DNA of 64,000 bases from Pseudonocardia kunmingensis (GTDB taxonomy: Bacteria; Actinomycetota; Actinomycetes; Mycobacteriales; Pseudonocardiaceae), in contig NZ_VFPA01000001.1 in assembly GCF_006716445.1 (NCBI RefSeq), positions 2,542,001-2,606,000 of the forward strand. The letters run 5' to 3'. Made by a program: the position numbers and the translations under genes. The notes under the pieces were generated by a model. That model had not been told where the DNA came from. It did not search any database and worked only from the letters and a program-made list of their open reading frames with translations. Of the stretch, positions 1 through 9,665 are shown in pieces. Every line of letters begins with the position of its first letter. Within the stretch, counting starts at the first letter, position 1.

Positions 1-2
1 GC

Positions 3-239
3 CCCGGCGAGATCCTCGTGACCACCGTGACCAACATCGGCTGGACGCCGCTCTTCCCGCGGGCCGCCGCCGTCGTCACCGACGTCGGGGCACCGCTGTC
101 GCACGCCGCGATCGTGGCGCGCGAGCTGGGCATCCCGGCCGTCGTCGGGTGCGGGAACGCGACGAGCGTGCTGCGCACCGGTGACCGCGTGCGGGTGGAC
201 GGCAGCCGCGGGACGGTGGAGCCCCTCCCCAGCGGCTGA
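3..239 (+). CDS. PEP-utilizing enzyme, mobile (phosphohistidine) domain, C-terminal fragment
   Basis: Only the last 78 codons lie in the window; the gene enters from the left edge and ends at TGA 237-239. The translation shows the swivelling phosphohistidine domain of the PEP synthase / pyruvate phosphate dikinase / rifampin phosphotransferase superfamily. It has a conserved Gly-rich strand followed by the signature LSHAAIVARELGIPAVVG, whose His is the residue that carries the phosphate between the two active sites. The terminal VDGSRGTVEPL strand is typical of the domain end. Which member of the superfamily this is cannot be decided without the upstream ATP-grasp and TIM-barrel regions. The domain call is firm, the substrate unknown. 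Confidence 0.85.
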   Translation, partial: PGEILVTTVTNIGWTPLFPRAAAVVTDVGAPLSHAAIVARELGIPAVVGCGNATSVLRTGDRVRVDGSRGTVEPLPSG

Positions 240-294
240 CGGGTCACGGCCGGGGACGGCCACGGTCAGGCCGTCCAGGCGTAGGCCGGGGCCC

Positions 295-420
295 CTGGAG
301 CAGGCCCGCCACCGGCACGCCGACGCCTCGGTCAGCGACCGGATCGCGGCGGTCTGCCGCGCGATGCGCGCCTGGGCGATCACCCATCGCGCGGAGTTCG
401 GCACGCTCAGCGGCTGCCGA
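295..420 (+). pseudogene. possible remnant of a TetR-family regulator C-terminal domain
   Basis: A plus-strand frame here reads AVCRAMRAWAITHRAEFG, which resembles the helix of TetR C-terminal (WHG-type) domains, where R-A-W-A-x-x-H/N-P-x-x-F is typical. Nothing on either side in the same frame looks like a TetR DNA-binding domain, and the frame soon becomes low-complexity Arg/Pro. It may be a decayed fragment between the PEP enzyme gene and the membrane protein gene, or chance similarity in GC-rich DNA. Low confidence. Confidence 0.25.
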
Positions 421-1003
421 CGGGAGCCCGGGGCGGGGCCAGCGTCGTCCACAACGGCCAGCCGACGAACCAGATGCCGACGACCGGGGCGAGCCGCGCA
501 CCCCAGGACCACATCGGATCGGTGAACCAGTCGGGCGGCGCGGGGATGCCGGTGCCGGCCACGAGGGCCGTCACCGCGATCACGCCGAGCGAGATCGCCC
601 AGGCCAGCAGCATCTTGCCCCACTCCTTCCACTCGTAGGCGACCTTCGCGGCGCCGTAGCGGGGCGGGCGCGGCGGGGGCGGGCCGCCTGCGAAGCGGTG
701 GGCGAACCGGCCGTCGGCCCAACGGACCATCGAATGTCCGAAGGCCACCGTGAAGCCCAGGTAGACCGCGGCCAGCCCGTGCGTGAGCCCGGGAGGGGAC
801 CCGTTCGCGACGTCGACGAGGGACGCCGTCACCAGCACGACGTCCAGCACCGGCACCAGCACCAGCAGCACCGTGCTCAGGCGGCGTGCCCGCAGCACGT
901 ACCGCGCCACCAGGCCGGCGCCCAGCAGCACCCAGAAACCGACCTCGCAGGCACCGATCAGCAGCACCAGCGGGTTCTCCGACACGAAGCGACCCATGGC
1001 CAC
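407..1003 (-). CDS. integral membrane protein, unknown function
   Basis: This is a 198-residue protein with about five hydrophobic segments: residues about 11-35, 42-65 and 75-95 near the N-terminus, then about 132-150 and 170-190 near the C-terminus. A Pro/Arg loop (GPPPPRPPR) lies in the middle, followed by a conserved-looking KVAYEWKEWGK stretch before the fourth segment. The start is the ATG at 1001-1003, with an in-frame ATG two codons later as alternative. I do not recognise a family beyond conserved actinobacterial membrane protein. It is convergent with the preceding PEP gene and lies downstream of the YeiB-like gene on the same strand, separated from it by a strong hairpin at 1080-1130. 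Confidence 0.7.
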   Translation of the reverse strand: MAMGRFVSENPLVLLIGACEVGFWVLLGAGLVARYVLRARRLSTVLLVLVPVLDVVLVTASLVDVANGSPPGLTHGLAAVYLGFTVAFGHSMVRWADGRFAHRFAGGPPPPRPPRYGAAKVAYEWKEWGKMLLAWAISLGVIAVTALVAGTGIPAPPDWFTDPMWSWGARLAPVVGIWFVGWPLWTTLAPPRAPVGSR

Positions 1004-1079
1004 GAGCCTCGCCGGTGGCGGCGCTCCTGTCGTCCGTCGCAGGACCGATCTCCCCCGTACGACCTTCGACGGACCCCCA

Positions 1080-1130
1080 TGACGAACGGCACTCTCGTCG
1101 GCTAAGTGGCGACGAGAGTGCCGTTCGTCA
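1080..1130. terminator. 21-bp perfect hairpin after the DUF418 gene
   Basis: The arms 1080-1100 and 1110-1130 are exact reverse complements around a 9-nt loop. The right arm ends on the stop codon of the DUF418 gene. No U-tract follows. It probably ends or insulates minus-strand transcription before the small membrane protein gene. Confidence 0.6.
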
Positions 1131-2279
1131 GCGGGGGGTGTGCTCGCGGGGCGCGTAGAGGTTGTGCATCAGCAGCTCCAGGGGGCCGCGGTCGAACCTG
1201 CGCAGCCACAGCGGCGCGGCCACCAGCAGCGCCGCGGAGATGCCCGCCCAGAGGCCGACCACCCACCACGGGCCTGCGGTCGCGAACCGCTCGGCGAGCC
1301 CGAGGCCCCAGCCGTAGCAGAGCGCGGAGGCGAGCACGTTCTGCAGCACGTAGCACGACAGGGCGGTGCGGCCGACCGCCGTGACCCCGCGGCGCAGCGG
1401 GCCCGCCGGGCCGCGGGCGCGCAGGACGAGGGTCGTCACCAGCGCGAGCAGGCCGAGGGCGACGAGCGGCGGGGCCAGGTAGCGGTCGACCAGGAACCAG
1501 TCCTGCCCGAGGGTCGCCGTCAGCGCGTTGAGCGGGATGCCGATCCCGAGCCCGGCGGCCATCAGCCGCCGGCGGATCCGCGCGCCCGCACCGGTGTCCC
1601 CGAACGCCCCCGCCCGCACCAGCCGGGACCCGACGAGGAACAGCACGACCGACGACGGGACGATCAGCACGAGCTCGATCCGGAACAGGGCGATGTCCTC
1701 CAGCCGCGCGGCCACCTGATCCGGCCAGCTCGCGGTGAGCGCCGCGTCCGACGCCGTCCGCGCGGCGGGGCCGTCGGGTGCGGCGAGCAGCAACCCGGTG
1801 AGCCCCGCCACGATGACGGCGTACAGGCCGCCGACGACGCCCACCCACGCCCGCACGGCCCGGTCGCTGCGCCCCACCAGGTAGGCGACCAGCAACGACG
1901 CGATCGCGTACCCCATCAGGACGTCGAACTCGAACACGAGCACGTAGTGCACGAGCCCTTCGACGAACAGGATCGCGGCCCGGACCGGGTACCGGCCGGG
2001 CCACGGGTTCCCGCGGCGCACCGCCGACCGGTACTGCAGCTCGATCCCCACCCCGAACAGCAGCGTGAGCAGGGCGAGGAACTTCCCGTTGGCGATGGCC
2101 TGCATCGTGCGCTGCACCGGATCCGCAGCCGCGAGGCCCTGGGTGAACAGCGCCGCCGGACCGCCCGGATCGGCGAACAGCCAGACGTTGGTGCCGAGGG
2201 TGCCGAGGATCGCGACGCCGCGCAGGACGTCGAGCGCGGCGACCCGGTCCGGTGCGCGCACGGCGGTGGTCGAAGCCAT
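1128..2279 (-). CDS. DUF418 / YeiB-family membrane protein
   Basis: This 383-residue polytopic protein has the family N-terminus RVAALDVLRGVAILGTLGTN, a first transmembrane helix that starts with the L-D-x-x-R-G signature shared by YeiB-type and acyltransferase-like membrane proteins. Roughly ten hydrophobic segments follow, and the C-terminal DUF418 half (SCYVLQNVLASALCYGWGLG and after) is present. Length is normal for the family. The biochemical role of DUF418 proteins is not established; transport or membrane acyl transfer has been suggested. Start is ATG 2277-2279. No clear Shine-Dalgarno is visible, and the gene diverges from the sensor kinase gene across a gap of about 120 bp that must hold both promoters. 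Confidence 0.85.
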   Translation of the reverse strand: MASTTAVRAPDRVAALDVLRGVAILGTLGTNVWLFADPGGPAALFTQGLAAADPVQRTMQAIANGKFLALLTLLFGVGIELQYRSAVRRGNPWPGRYPVRAAILFVEGLVHYVLVFEFDVLMGYAIASLLVAYLVGRSDRAVRAWVGVVGGLYAVIVAGLTGLLLAAPDGPAARTASDAALTASWPDQVAARLEDIALFRIELVLIVPSSVVLFLVGSRLVRAGAFGDTGAGARIRRRLMAAGLGIGIPLNALTATLGQDWFLVDRYLAPPLVALGLLALVTTLVLRARGPAGPLRRGVTAVGRTALSCYVLQNVLASALCYGWGLGLAERFATAGPWWVVGLWAGISAALLVAAPLWLRRFDRGPLELLMHNLYAPREHTPR

Positions 2280-2401
2280 GACGGGAGGATCGCTGCCACG
2301 GCACCGGCGGGTCGTCGGTCGCGGGGATGATCCCCGCGCGCCCGGTCGTGCGACCTTCGATCGACGCGGTGCGCGCGCGTGCCGTGTTCAATGGCCCCGT
2401 G

Positions 2402-3598
2402 ATGGCGCTGCTGTCGACGGGACGCGCGCGGCGGGTCGACGCGCTCTACGCCCTCGGCTACTTCGTGATCGGCACGCTGCTGCACCTGGTCGTGCCGGAC
2501 GTCGCCGTCCGCCTGAACGAGGGTTCCGATCCGTCGACGTGGCTCGTGCTGGGTGGGCTCGCGGTCGCGGCGCTCGGCGAGACCCAGCGCCGGGCGCGAC
2601 CGGTCCTCGGGCTGGTGATCGCGCTGGTCGCCCTGGTCGGGATGGTGCAGCTGGCGTTCGTCCCGCTCGCGATCATGCTGGTGCTCGGCGACCTGCTCTA
2701 CTGCTCCGTCCTGCACACGTCGCGGCGGGTGAGCTGGGCGGTGGCCGGTGCCTGCGCGGTCGTGGCCGGCGGGGCGGCCCTGATGAGCCTCGTGTTCGAG
2801 GGCGGTCGCGCCGCCGTCCTCGTGCTCCTCAACCTCGGGCTCGTGCTCGCCGTGCCGGTGCTGTGGGGGCGCGAGGTGCGCCTGCACAGCGAGCACGCCG
2901 CGGCCGAACGGGAGCGCGCCGAGCAGGCCTCCCGGATGGCGGAGCTGGACCGCTCGGCCGCGGTGGCCGCGGAACGCGCGCGGATGGCCCGCGACCTGCA
3001 CGACGTGATCGCCGGGCAGCTGTCGGGGATCGCGATCCAGTCCGAGGCCGCCCTCACCCTGCCCGATCCGGACCCGGTCGTCCTGCGGCGGGTGCTCGCG
3101 TCCGTGCGCCGCGACAGCGTCGCGTCGCTCACCGAGATGCGCACGATGATCGGCCTGCTGCGCGCGGACGGCGCGGGCGACGCCGACCCGCGCACCGCCC
3201 CCGCCGGGCTCGACCGGCTGGACGCGCTGCTGGAGTCCGCACGGGCCACCGGGCTGCGCATCACCGTGGACGACGCCCGCGCCGGGGCGCCGGTGCCGGC
3301 CGCGGTGGACCTCGCCGCGCACCGCATCGTGCAGGAGTCGCTGACCAACGCCGCCAAGCACGCCCCCGGCTCCCGGGCACGCCTGCACCTCGACGACTGC
3401 GACGGAGAACTGGTGATCGAACTCGACAACGACCTCGTGCCCGACGCCCCACCCGGCGGCGGCACCGGCACGGGGCTCCTCGGGCTGCGCGAGCGCGCGG
3501 ACGCCGTGGGCGGCACCGTCGCGGCCGGGCCGGACGGCGGGCGCTGGCGGGTCCGCGCGGTGCTGCCGGTGCCCGCACCGGCCGAGGTGGCGCGATGA
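2402..3598 (+). CDS. NarL-type sensor histidine kinase
   Basis: The N-terminal ~165 residues form several membrane helices. A short coiled coil follows, then the HisKA_3 dimerisation helix ARDLHDVIAGQLSG with the phosphoacceptor at His200 (counted from ATG 2402), then a HATPase domain with the N-box region HRIVQESLTNAAKHA and G-box GTGLLGLRERA. It would phosphorylate the response regulator encoded next. The signal is unknown; there is no extracytoplasmic sensor domain. I chose ATG 2402 because residues upstream of it are Arg/Pro-rich and outside the first helix; an in-frame ATG at 2327 is possible. The gene ends in ATGA at a repeat insertion that separates it from its partner. Confidence 0.9.
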   Translation: MALLSTGRARRVDALYALGYFVIGTLLHLVVPDVAVRLNEGSDPSTWLVLGGLAVAALGETQRRARPVLGLVIALVALVGMVQLAFVPLAIMLVLGDLLYCSVLHTSRRVSWAVAGACAVVAGGAALMSLVFEGGRAAVLVLLNLGLVLAVPVLWGREVRLHSEHAAAERERAEQASRMAELDRSAAVAAERARMARDLHDVIAGQLSGIAIQSEAALTLPDPDPVVLRRVLASVRRDSVASLTEMRTMIGLLRADGAGDADPRTAPAGLDRLDALLESARATGLRITVDDARAGAPVPAAVDLAAHRIVQESLTNAAKHAPGSRARLHLDDCDGELVIELDNDLVPDAPPGGGTGTGLLGLRERADAVGGTVAAGPDGGRWRVRAVLPVPAPAEVAR

Positions 3599-3770
3599 GC
3601 GAGCGTCAGCGAGCGAATCATGGGCACAGTGCCTGCGCGCTGCGTTGTTCCCCGATGGGCCGGGCGAGCGTCAGCGAGGCCGAGCGATGAGCGAGCGTCA
3701 GCGAGCGAATCATGGGCACAGTGCCTGCGCGAAGCGCCGGCCGAGCGTCAGCGAGGCCGAGCGATGAGCG
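3592..3770 (+). repeat. two tandem intergenic repeat units between kinase and regulator genes
   Basis: Two related units (92 bp, 3595-3686; 77 bp, 3687-3763) share a first part of about 46 bp and a common end carrying GAGCGTCAGCGAG. The 10-base junction gcgatgagcg occurs three times, at 3592, 3684 and 3761, once at each boundary. The first copy contains the kinase stop and the last the regulator start. This suggests that the units were inserted into an original ATGA stop/start overlap and duplicated it. Confidence 0.85.
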
Positions 3771-4420
3771 CGCCCGCGGTGCCCGTCCGCGTGGTCGTGG
3801 CCGACGACCAGGCCGCGATCCGCACGGGACTCGGGATGATCCTCGACGCCGCCCCGGACATCACGGTGGTCGGTGAGGCCGCCGACGGGCTCGCCGCCGT
3901 CACGATGGCCCGCGAACAGCGTCCCGACGTCGTGCTGATGGACATCCGCATGCCCGGGATCGACGGCATCGAGGCCACGCGCCGGCTCGTCGGGGACGCG
4001 GTCTGCGAGGTCCTCGTGCTCACCACGTTCGACCTCGACGAGTACGTCGACTCGGCACTCGCGGCCGGGGCGGCGGGCTTCCTGCTCAAGTCGGTCGACG
4101 CGCCCGCGCTGCTCGCCGCGGTCCGCGCGGTCGCCCGCGGCGACGGGGTGCTCGCCCCCGAGATCACCCGGCGGGTCATCGCGCGCCTCGGCGCCCCGGC
4201 CCGCAGCCCGGCCCGGCCGGCCGGGCTGGACGACCTCACGCCCCGCGAGACCGACGTGCTCGCCTGCCTGGGCCGCGGCCTGTCCAACGCGGAGATCGCG
4301 GCGGAGCTGGTGATCACCGAGGCCACCACGAAGACGCACGTCTCCCGGGTGCTCACGAAGCTCGGGTTGCGGTCACGGGTGCAGGCCGCGATCGCGGCCC
4401 AGGACGCCGGGCTGACGTAG
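3764..4420 (+). CDS. NarL/LuxR-family response regulator
   Basis: This 218-residue regulator has a receiver domain (acidic pair ADDQ near residue 14, phosphoacceptor Asp60 in VVLMDIRMPG, Lys in GFLLKSVD), a short linker and a C-terminal LuxR-type helix-turn-helix (LTPRETDVLACLGRGLSNAEIA..TTKTHVSRVLTKL). It is the expected partner of the kinase encoded just upstream. The frame stays open to 3620, but translated repeat DNA precedes MSAPAVPVRVVVADDQ, so ATG 3764 is the start. Because the repeat units now separate the two genes by 165 bp, the translational coupling usual for such pairs is lost. Target genes are unknown. Confidence 0.92.
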   Translation: MSAPAVPVRVVVADDQAAIRTGLGMILDAAPDITVVGEAADGLAAVTMAREQRPDVVLMDIRMPGIDGIEATRRLVGDAVCEVLVLTTFDLDEYVDSALAAGAAGFLLKSVDAPALLAAVRAVARGDGVLAPEITRRVIARLGAPARSPARPAGLDDLTPRETDVLACLGRGLSNAEIAAELVITEATTKTHVSRVLTKLGLRSRVQAAIAAQDAGLT

Positions 4421-4442
4421 GCCGGGGCCGCAGGCAGGGGCG

Positions 4443-5513
4443 CTAGCGCATCCTGGCGGACAGGCCGATCCGCTGCGGCGGGCCGGGCGCGTCGGCCACG
4501 CTCGTGAGCGGCGCGGGCACGTGCGCGGGCGGCGCCGGCGTGGCGGCGGCGGAGAGCGAGGCCACCGCGACGATGAAGCCCGCGAGGGCCATCCGCGAGG
4601 CGGCGCGCGACCCGGGACGGCCCAGGCGGTGCCTGCCGTGGCGGACCACGGGCGACGGGACGGGCCGCGCGGGCCCGAGCGCCGCCGCGGGCGAGGCCGG
4701 GTCGGCGGCGAGGGCGAGCGCGACGGCCTCCGCGCTCGGCCTGCGGCGCGGGTCGTCGCGGGTCATGGCGGTCAGGACGGTGCCGAGCCCGGCGGGCAGC
4801 CCGTCGGGCACGGCGGGAGAGCGGTACAGCCGGGCGGTGGCCGACTCGACGGCCATCCCGGGGAACTCCCGGCGGCCGGTCAGGGCTTCGAGCAGCACCA
4901 GCCCGAGCGCGTAGATGTCGGTGGCCGGCCCCACGAGCTCGCCCCGCACCTGCTCGGGGGCGAGGTAGGCCGCGGTGCCCACCACGCACCCGTTCGCGGT
5001 GGCCGTGGTGGCGTCGAGCGTGCGGGAGATGCCGAAGTCGGCGAGGCGGGGGTGGCCGCCGTCCCCGAGCAGCACGTTGGCCGGCTTCACGTCGCGGTGC
5101 ACGATCCCCGCGGAGTGGACGTGGGCCAGCGCCTCCGCCAGCTGCGCGCCGAGGCGCCGGACGGCGCCCGGTGCCAACGGCGGGCCGGCGGCGATCCGCT
5201 CGGCGAGCGTCGGGCCCTCGACGAGGTCGGTGACGACGAACGGGCGGCCGTCCTCACTCCCCCCATCGTGGAGCCGGACCAGGCCCGGATGGTCCAGCTG
5301 GGCGAGAGCGTTCATCTCCTGGCGCTGCTGGCGCAGGTCGTGCGCGGTAGCACCCGGCCGGAAGCACTTGATCGCTACCGCGTCACCGCACCGCAGGTCA
5401 CGAGCCCGGTACACGACGGCGGAGGACCCGGCGCCGAGCACCGGACCGAGCTCGTAGCGACCGGCGACGACGCGGGGCGCATCGCCGGTCGCAGGAGCCT
5501 CGTCGGGGGCCAT
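4443..5513 (-). CDS. Hanks-type serine/threonine protein kinase with C-terminal membrane anchor
   Basis: A complete eukaryotic-like kinase domain lies at residues ~18-275. It has the Gly-rich loop GAGSSAVVY, catalytic Lys49 in VAIKCF, the catalytic loop HRDVKPAN (His139, Asp141), DFG at Asp159 and an APEQ activation-segment end. An Ala/Pro/Arg juxtamembrane linker follows, then a single hydrophobic helix (MALAGFIVAVASLSAAA, ~residues 307-323) and a short outside tail without PASTA repeats. ATG 5513 is preferred over the upstream ATG 5546 because GGGGGAAGG lies just before it. It starts 67 bp after the stop of the cox-type FAD subunit on the same strand, so it may be cotranscribed. Substrates are unknown. 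Confidence 0.93.
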   Translation of the reverse strand: MAPDEAPATGDAPRVVAGRYELGPVLGAGSSAVVYRARDLRCGDAVAIKCFRPGATAHDLRQQRQEMNALAQLDHPGLVRLHDGGSEDGRPFVVTDLVEGPTLAERIAAGPPLAPGAVRRLGAQLAEALAHVHSAGIVHRDVKPANVLLGDGGHPRLADFGISRTLDATTATANGCVVGTAAYLAPEQVRGELVGPATDIYALGLVLLEALTGRREFPGMAVESATARLYRSPAVPDGLPAGLGTVLTAMTRDDPRRRPSAEAVALALAADPASPAAALGPARPVPSPVVRHGRHRLGRPGSRAASRMALAGFIVAVASLSAAATPAPPAHVPAPLTSVADAPGPPQRIGLSARMR

Positions 5514-5580
5514 GAGGGTGACCTTCCCCCGACCGGGGCAGTGCATGCATCAATTCGCAAAAACACCGCCCGGAAGGGCG

Positions 5581-6392
5581 TCACACGCCGGAGGCGGTGC
5601 GCAACGCTCTGCCGGTGAGGACCCGGGCCAGGTGCCGACGGTAGTCGGGCGTGGCAGCGAGGTCGTTCGGGGGTTCGGTGCGCTGGTCGGCGAGCGCCGC
5701 GGCCTCCTCGATCGAGGCGCCGTCGGCCAGCGCGGCCTCCGTCGCCGACGCGCGCAGCGGGGTGGAACCCATGTTGACCAGCCCGACCCGGCCGTCCACG
5801 ACCGCGACGCCGACGATGGCCCAGTCGTTCGCGCGCCGGGTGAACTTCTCGTAGGCCCAGCCCACGCCGCCGGTGCGCGGCACGCGGACCTCGACGATCA
5901 GCTCGTCCGGCTCCTTCACCGACGAGAACACGCCGGTGTAGAAGCCGGTGATCGGCACCTGGCGCTCCCCGCGCGGGCTGCGCAGCACGACGGTGCCGCC
6001 GAGTGCGAGCACGGCCGCGGGCAGGTCGGACGCCGGGTCGGCGTGCGCGAGCGAGCCGCCGAGCGTGCCGCGGTGGCGCACCTGCGGGTCGCCGACCGTG
6101 CGGGCGACCGCGGGCAGTAGCGGGCACTCCGCCGCGAGCTCCTCGGACGCCTCGAGGGTGCGGTGCCGGGTGCCGGCACCGATCGCGATCTCGTCGCCGT
6201 CGACGCGGACGTACTGCAGCTCCGCGAGCTTCCCGATGTCGATGACCAGCTCGGGCGCCGCCAGCCGCAGCTTCATGACCGGCAGCAGCGAGTGGCCGCC
6301 CGCCAGCACGGTGGCGTCCTCGCCGTGCTCGGCGAGCAGCGCGAGCGCGCCGTCCAGCGAGTCGGGGCGGGCGTAGTCGAAACCGACGGGGA

Positions 6393-6396
<4 letters not shown>
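5581..6396 (-). CDS. coxM: molybdenum hydroxylase FAD-binding subunit (CoxM/CutM type)
   Basis: This 271-residue protein is the medium subunit of a xanthine oxidase / CO dehydrogenase-family enzyme and passes electrons from the iron-sulfur subunit to FAD. It shows the two FAD-contact loops, AGGHSLLPVMKLR near residue 32 and TLGGSLAHADPASDLP near residue 110, and the C-terminal CO-dehydrogenase flavoprotein domain. Its ATG overlaps the coxS stop in ATGA (6393-6396), so the pair is translationally coupled. Order of transcription is coxL, coxS, coxM. Length is normal for the family. The natural substrate cannot be told from this subunit. Confidence 0.9.
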
Positions 6397-6922
<526 letters not shown>

Positions 6923-6926
<4 letters not shown>

Positions 6927-9187
6927 CGGTTCCCTCCTGCCTGCGCAGCCTGGATGGCCTCCCACACCCGCAGCGGGGTGGTCGGCATGTCGATGTGGCG
7001 GACGCCGAGGTGCGACACGGCGTCGACGACGGCGCTCTGCACGGCGGGCGTGGCGCCGATGGTGCCCGCCTCGCCGATGCCCTTCGCGCCGATCGGGTTG
7101 AGCGTCGTGGGCGTCTCCATGTCCAGCAGCGTGAAGCTCGGCAGCTCTGCGGCGGACGGGAACCCGTAGTCGGCGAACGTGGCCGTGAGCGGGTTGCCGT
7201 CCTCGTCGTAGGCGACCTCCTCGAGCAGGGCCTGCGAGATGCCCTGCGCGATGCCGCCGTGGCGCTGCCCCTCGGCGAGGAGCGGGTTGAGCACGGGCCC
7301 CGCGTCGTCGACGGTGATGATGCGGTCGACCACGACCTTCCCCGACTCGACGTCGACCTCCACGACGGCGACGTGCGCGCCGAACGGGAACGTCGGGGCG
7401 CCGCTGTCGAAGGTGGTGTCGACGCGCAGCTGCTCGCGCTCGGCCAGCTCCGCGAGGTCGACGCCTGCGCCGGTGCCCTTGACGGTGACCCGACCCTCGG
7501 CGACCTCGAGGTCCTCGGCGCTCGCCTCGAGCAGGTCCGCGGCCCGCTGCTTGGCCAGCTCGACGAGCTCACCCGCCGCCTGGTAGACCGCGACGCCGCC
7601 GGTCTGCAGGCTCCGCGAGCCCATGGTGCCGGCGCCACGCGGGATGAGGTCGGTGTCGCCGTGCTTCACGGTGATCTTCTCGACCGGGATGCCCAGGTGC
7701 TCGCTCGCGAGCATCGCCCACGCCGTTGCGTGACCCTGACCGTGTGGGGAGGTACCGGTGAGGACGGTGACCGTGCCGTCGGCGTGCACCTCCACCGCCG
7801 CGTCCTCGCTGAACGCGCCGCCACCGGTGATCTCGACGTAGGAGGAGACGCCGATGCCCAGCTGCAGGACGTCGCCGCGCTCGCGGCGCGCCGCCTGCTC
7901 GGCGCGCAGGTCGGCGTAGCCCGACGCCTCCAGCACGCGGTCGATCGCCTTCGCGTACTCGCCCGTGTCGTAGACCGCGCCGCCCTTCGTGGTGAAGGGG
8001 AACGCCTCCGGCGGGATCACGTTGCGCTTGCGCACCTCGGCCGCGTCCATGCCGATCTCGGCCGCGAACAGGTCCATCGCCCGCTCGACGGCCGCCGTGG
8101 CCTCGGGGCGCCCGGCTCCGCGGTACGCGCCGGTGGGCGTGGTGGTGGTGACCAGCGCGCGCGCCCGCGACTCGACCTTCGGGATGTCGTAGACGCCCGG
8201 TGCCATCTGGCGGGTGAAGAACGGCAGGAACGTGCCCAGCGAGGGGTAGGCGCCCGCGTCGGCGAGCACGTCGAGGCGGTAGGCGAGCACGGTGCCGTCG
8301 CGCCGGCCGCCGATGGTGACGGTCTGCAGCTGGGCGCGGCCCTGCAGCATCCCGGTCATGTTCTCCGAGCGGCTCTCGCCCCAGCGCACGGGCCGCCCGA
8401 CCCGCTTGGCCAGCCAGGCCACCAGGGCGAACGTGGGGTCGGCGCCGATCTTCGCGCCGAACCCGCCGCCGACGTCCGGGGTGATCAGGTGGATCACGCC
8501 GGGCTCGACGCCGAGCCAGCCCGCCACCTCGTCCCGCGCGGCCTGCGCGTTCTGCGTGGAGGCGAACAGCGTCACCCGCCCGTCGTCGCCCCAGACGGCC
8601 GCGGCCGCGCGCGTCTCCAGCGGCGCGGCGGCGAGTCGCTGGTTGACGACCTCCTGGGTGACGACGACCTCGCAGTCGTCGAACAGGTGCTCGTCGAAGG
8701 GCTCGTCGTGGCCGAAACCGAGGGCGAGGTTCGTGCCCACGTCCTCGAACAGCAGCACGTCCTCGGCCAGCGAGGCCTTCAGGTCGATCACCGCCGGCAG
8801 CGGGTCGTAGTCGACCTCGACCAGCTCCGCCGCGTCCGGGCCCTGGTACGGCTGCTCGGTGAGCACGGCGGCGACCGGCTCCCCGACGAAGCGCACCCGG
8901 TCGGTGGCGAGGAACGGCCGCACCATGCCCCTGGCCGCCGCTGGGAACAGCAGGGCCGGGGCCAGGTCGACATCGGCGCCCGTGAACACCGCGACGACGC
9001 CGGGCGCCGAACGGGCGGCCTCGACGTCGATCGCGGTGATGCGAGCGTGCGCCATAGGGGACCGCACGAGGGTGAGGTGCAGCGCACCGGTCAGCCGCTC
9101 GTCGGTCAGGTCGTCGGTGTAGGTCGCGCCCCGGGAGAGGAACACCGGATCCTCGGTACGGACCACGCGCGTGCCCATGATGCTCAT
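6923..9187 (-). CDS. coxL: molybdenum hydroxylase large subunit (CoxL-like, form II / aldehyde oxidase type)
   Basis: This 754-residue protein is the molybdopterin-cytosine-dinucleotide-binding subunit of the xanthine oxidase family. The active-site loop reads AYRGAGR (about residue 354), the form II signature, not the AYRCSFR of true form I CO dehydrogenases, so CO oxidation should not be assumed. Further family motifs are GGGFGAKIG and GQGHATAWAM, and a C-terminal conserved GAKGIGEAG provides the catalytic Glu. It heads a three-gene operon with 4-nt overlaps. The TAGGCT box 10-16 nt upstream of ATG 9187 suggests a leaderless transcript. No cofactor-maturation genes are adjacent. Confidence 0.92.
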
Positions 9188-9205
9188 CGTCGGGGAGCCT
9201 AGCCC
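9188..9205 (-). promoter_or_regulatory. probable leaderless promoter of the cox operon
   Basis: On the minus strand TAGGCT lies 8-10 nt before the coxL ATG with no Shine-Dalgarno between, as in actinobacterial leaderless genes with a TANNNT -10 box. The -35 region is not obvious. Confidence 0.45.
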
Positions 9206-9665
9206 GACACCGAGGGGATCGCCCGAACCGGCGACGCCTCACGCGAAGGGCGACCACGCAGTCACACACCGATTGCGGTGCTGCCGCACCGACTGCAGTC
9301 GGTGCGGGAGCACAGGAGTCGGTGTGTCAGCGAGCTACAGCGGATGATCCTGCACAGGATTTTCCTGCGCCGGATCCTCCTGCGCAGGATCGTGCCGGGA
9401 GGCTGGTGTCGCCGGCGGACATCTACACCCAGCCCTTGGCAGGCCGGCACGGATCGCCCGACCCACTCCTTCGAGAGCCCGCACATACCTCCCGGGCCCC
9501 GCACATATGTTCGGGAGTCTGTGCGAGGTCCCGGAGATGTGTGCCACCGGTCCGATCCCCGCCGAGCGGCGCCATGCGCCGCGTCAGTGATCCAGAGGAA
9601 GTACGCACGCTGCACTACGCCCGCAGCCTTCACCAGGGGGCCGACAGCCGGCTCGGTATCGACGG
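9206..9665. other. gene-free palindrome-rich stretch
   Basis: No credible gene is seen. A perfect 24-bp palindrome (9284-9307) sits inside a wider inverted repeat (about 9264-9326). At 9345-9392 follow several short palindromes built on atcctgc/gcaggat. At 9475-9545 a cluster of related gcacatat / cccggga words occurs in direct and inverted copies. Open frames here lack codon bias or motifs. Confidence 0.6.

Noticed and set aside
3620-3763. N-terminal extension of the first response regulator
   Set aside because: It is translated inserted-repeat DNA; the receiver domain starts right after ATG 3764.
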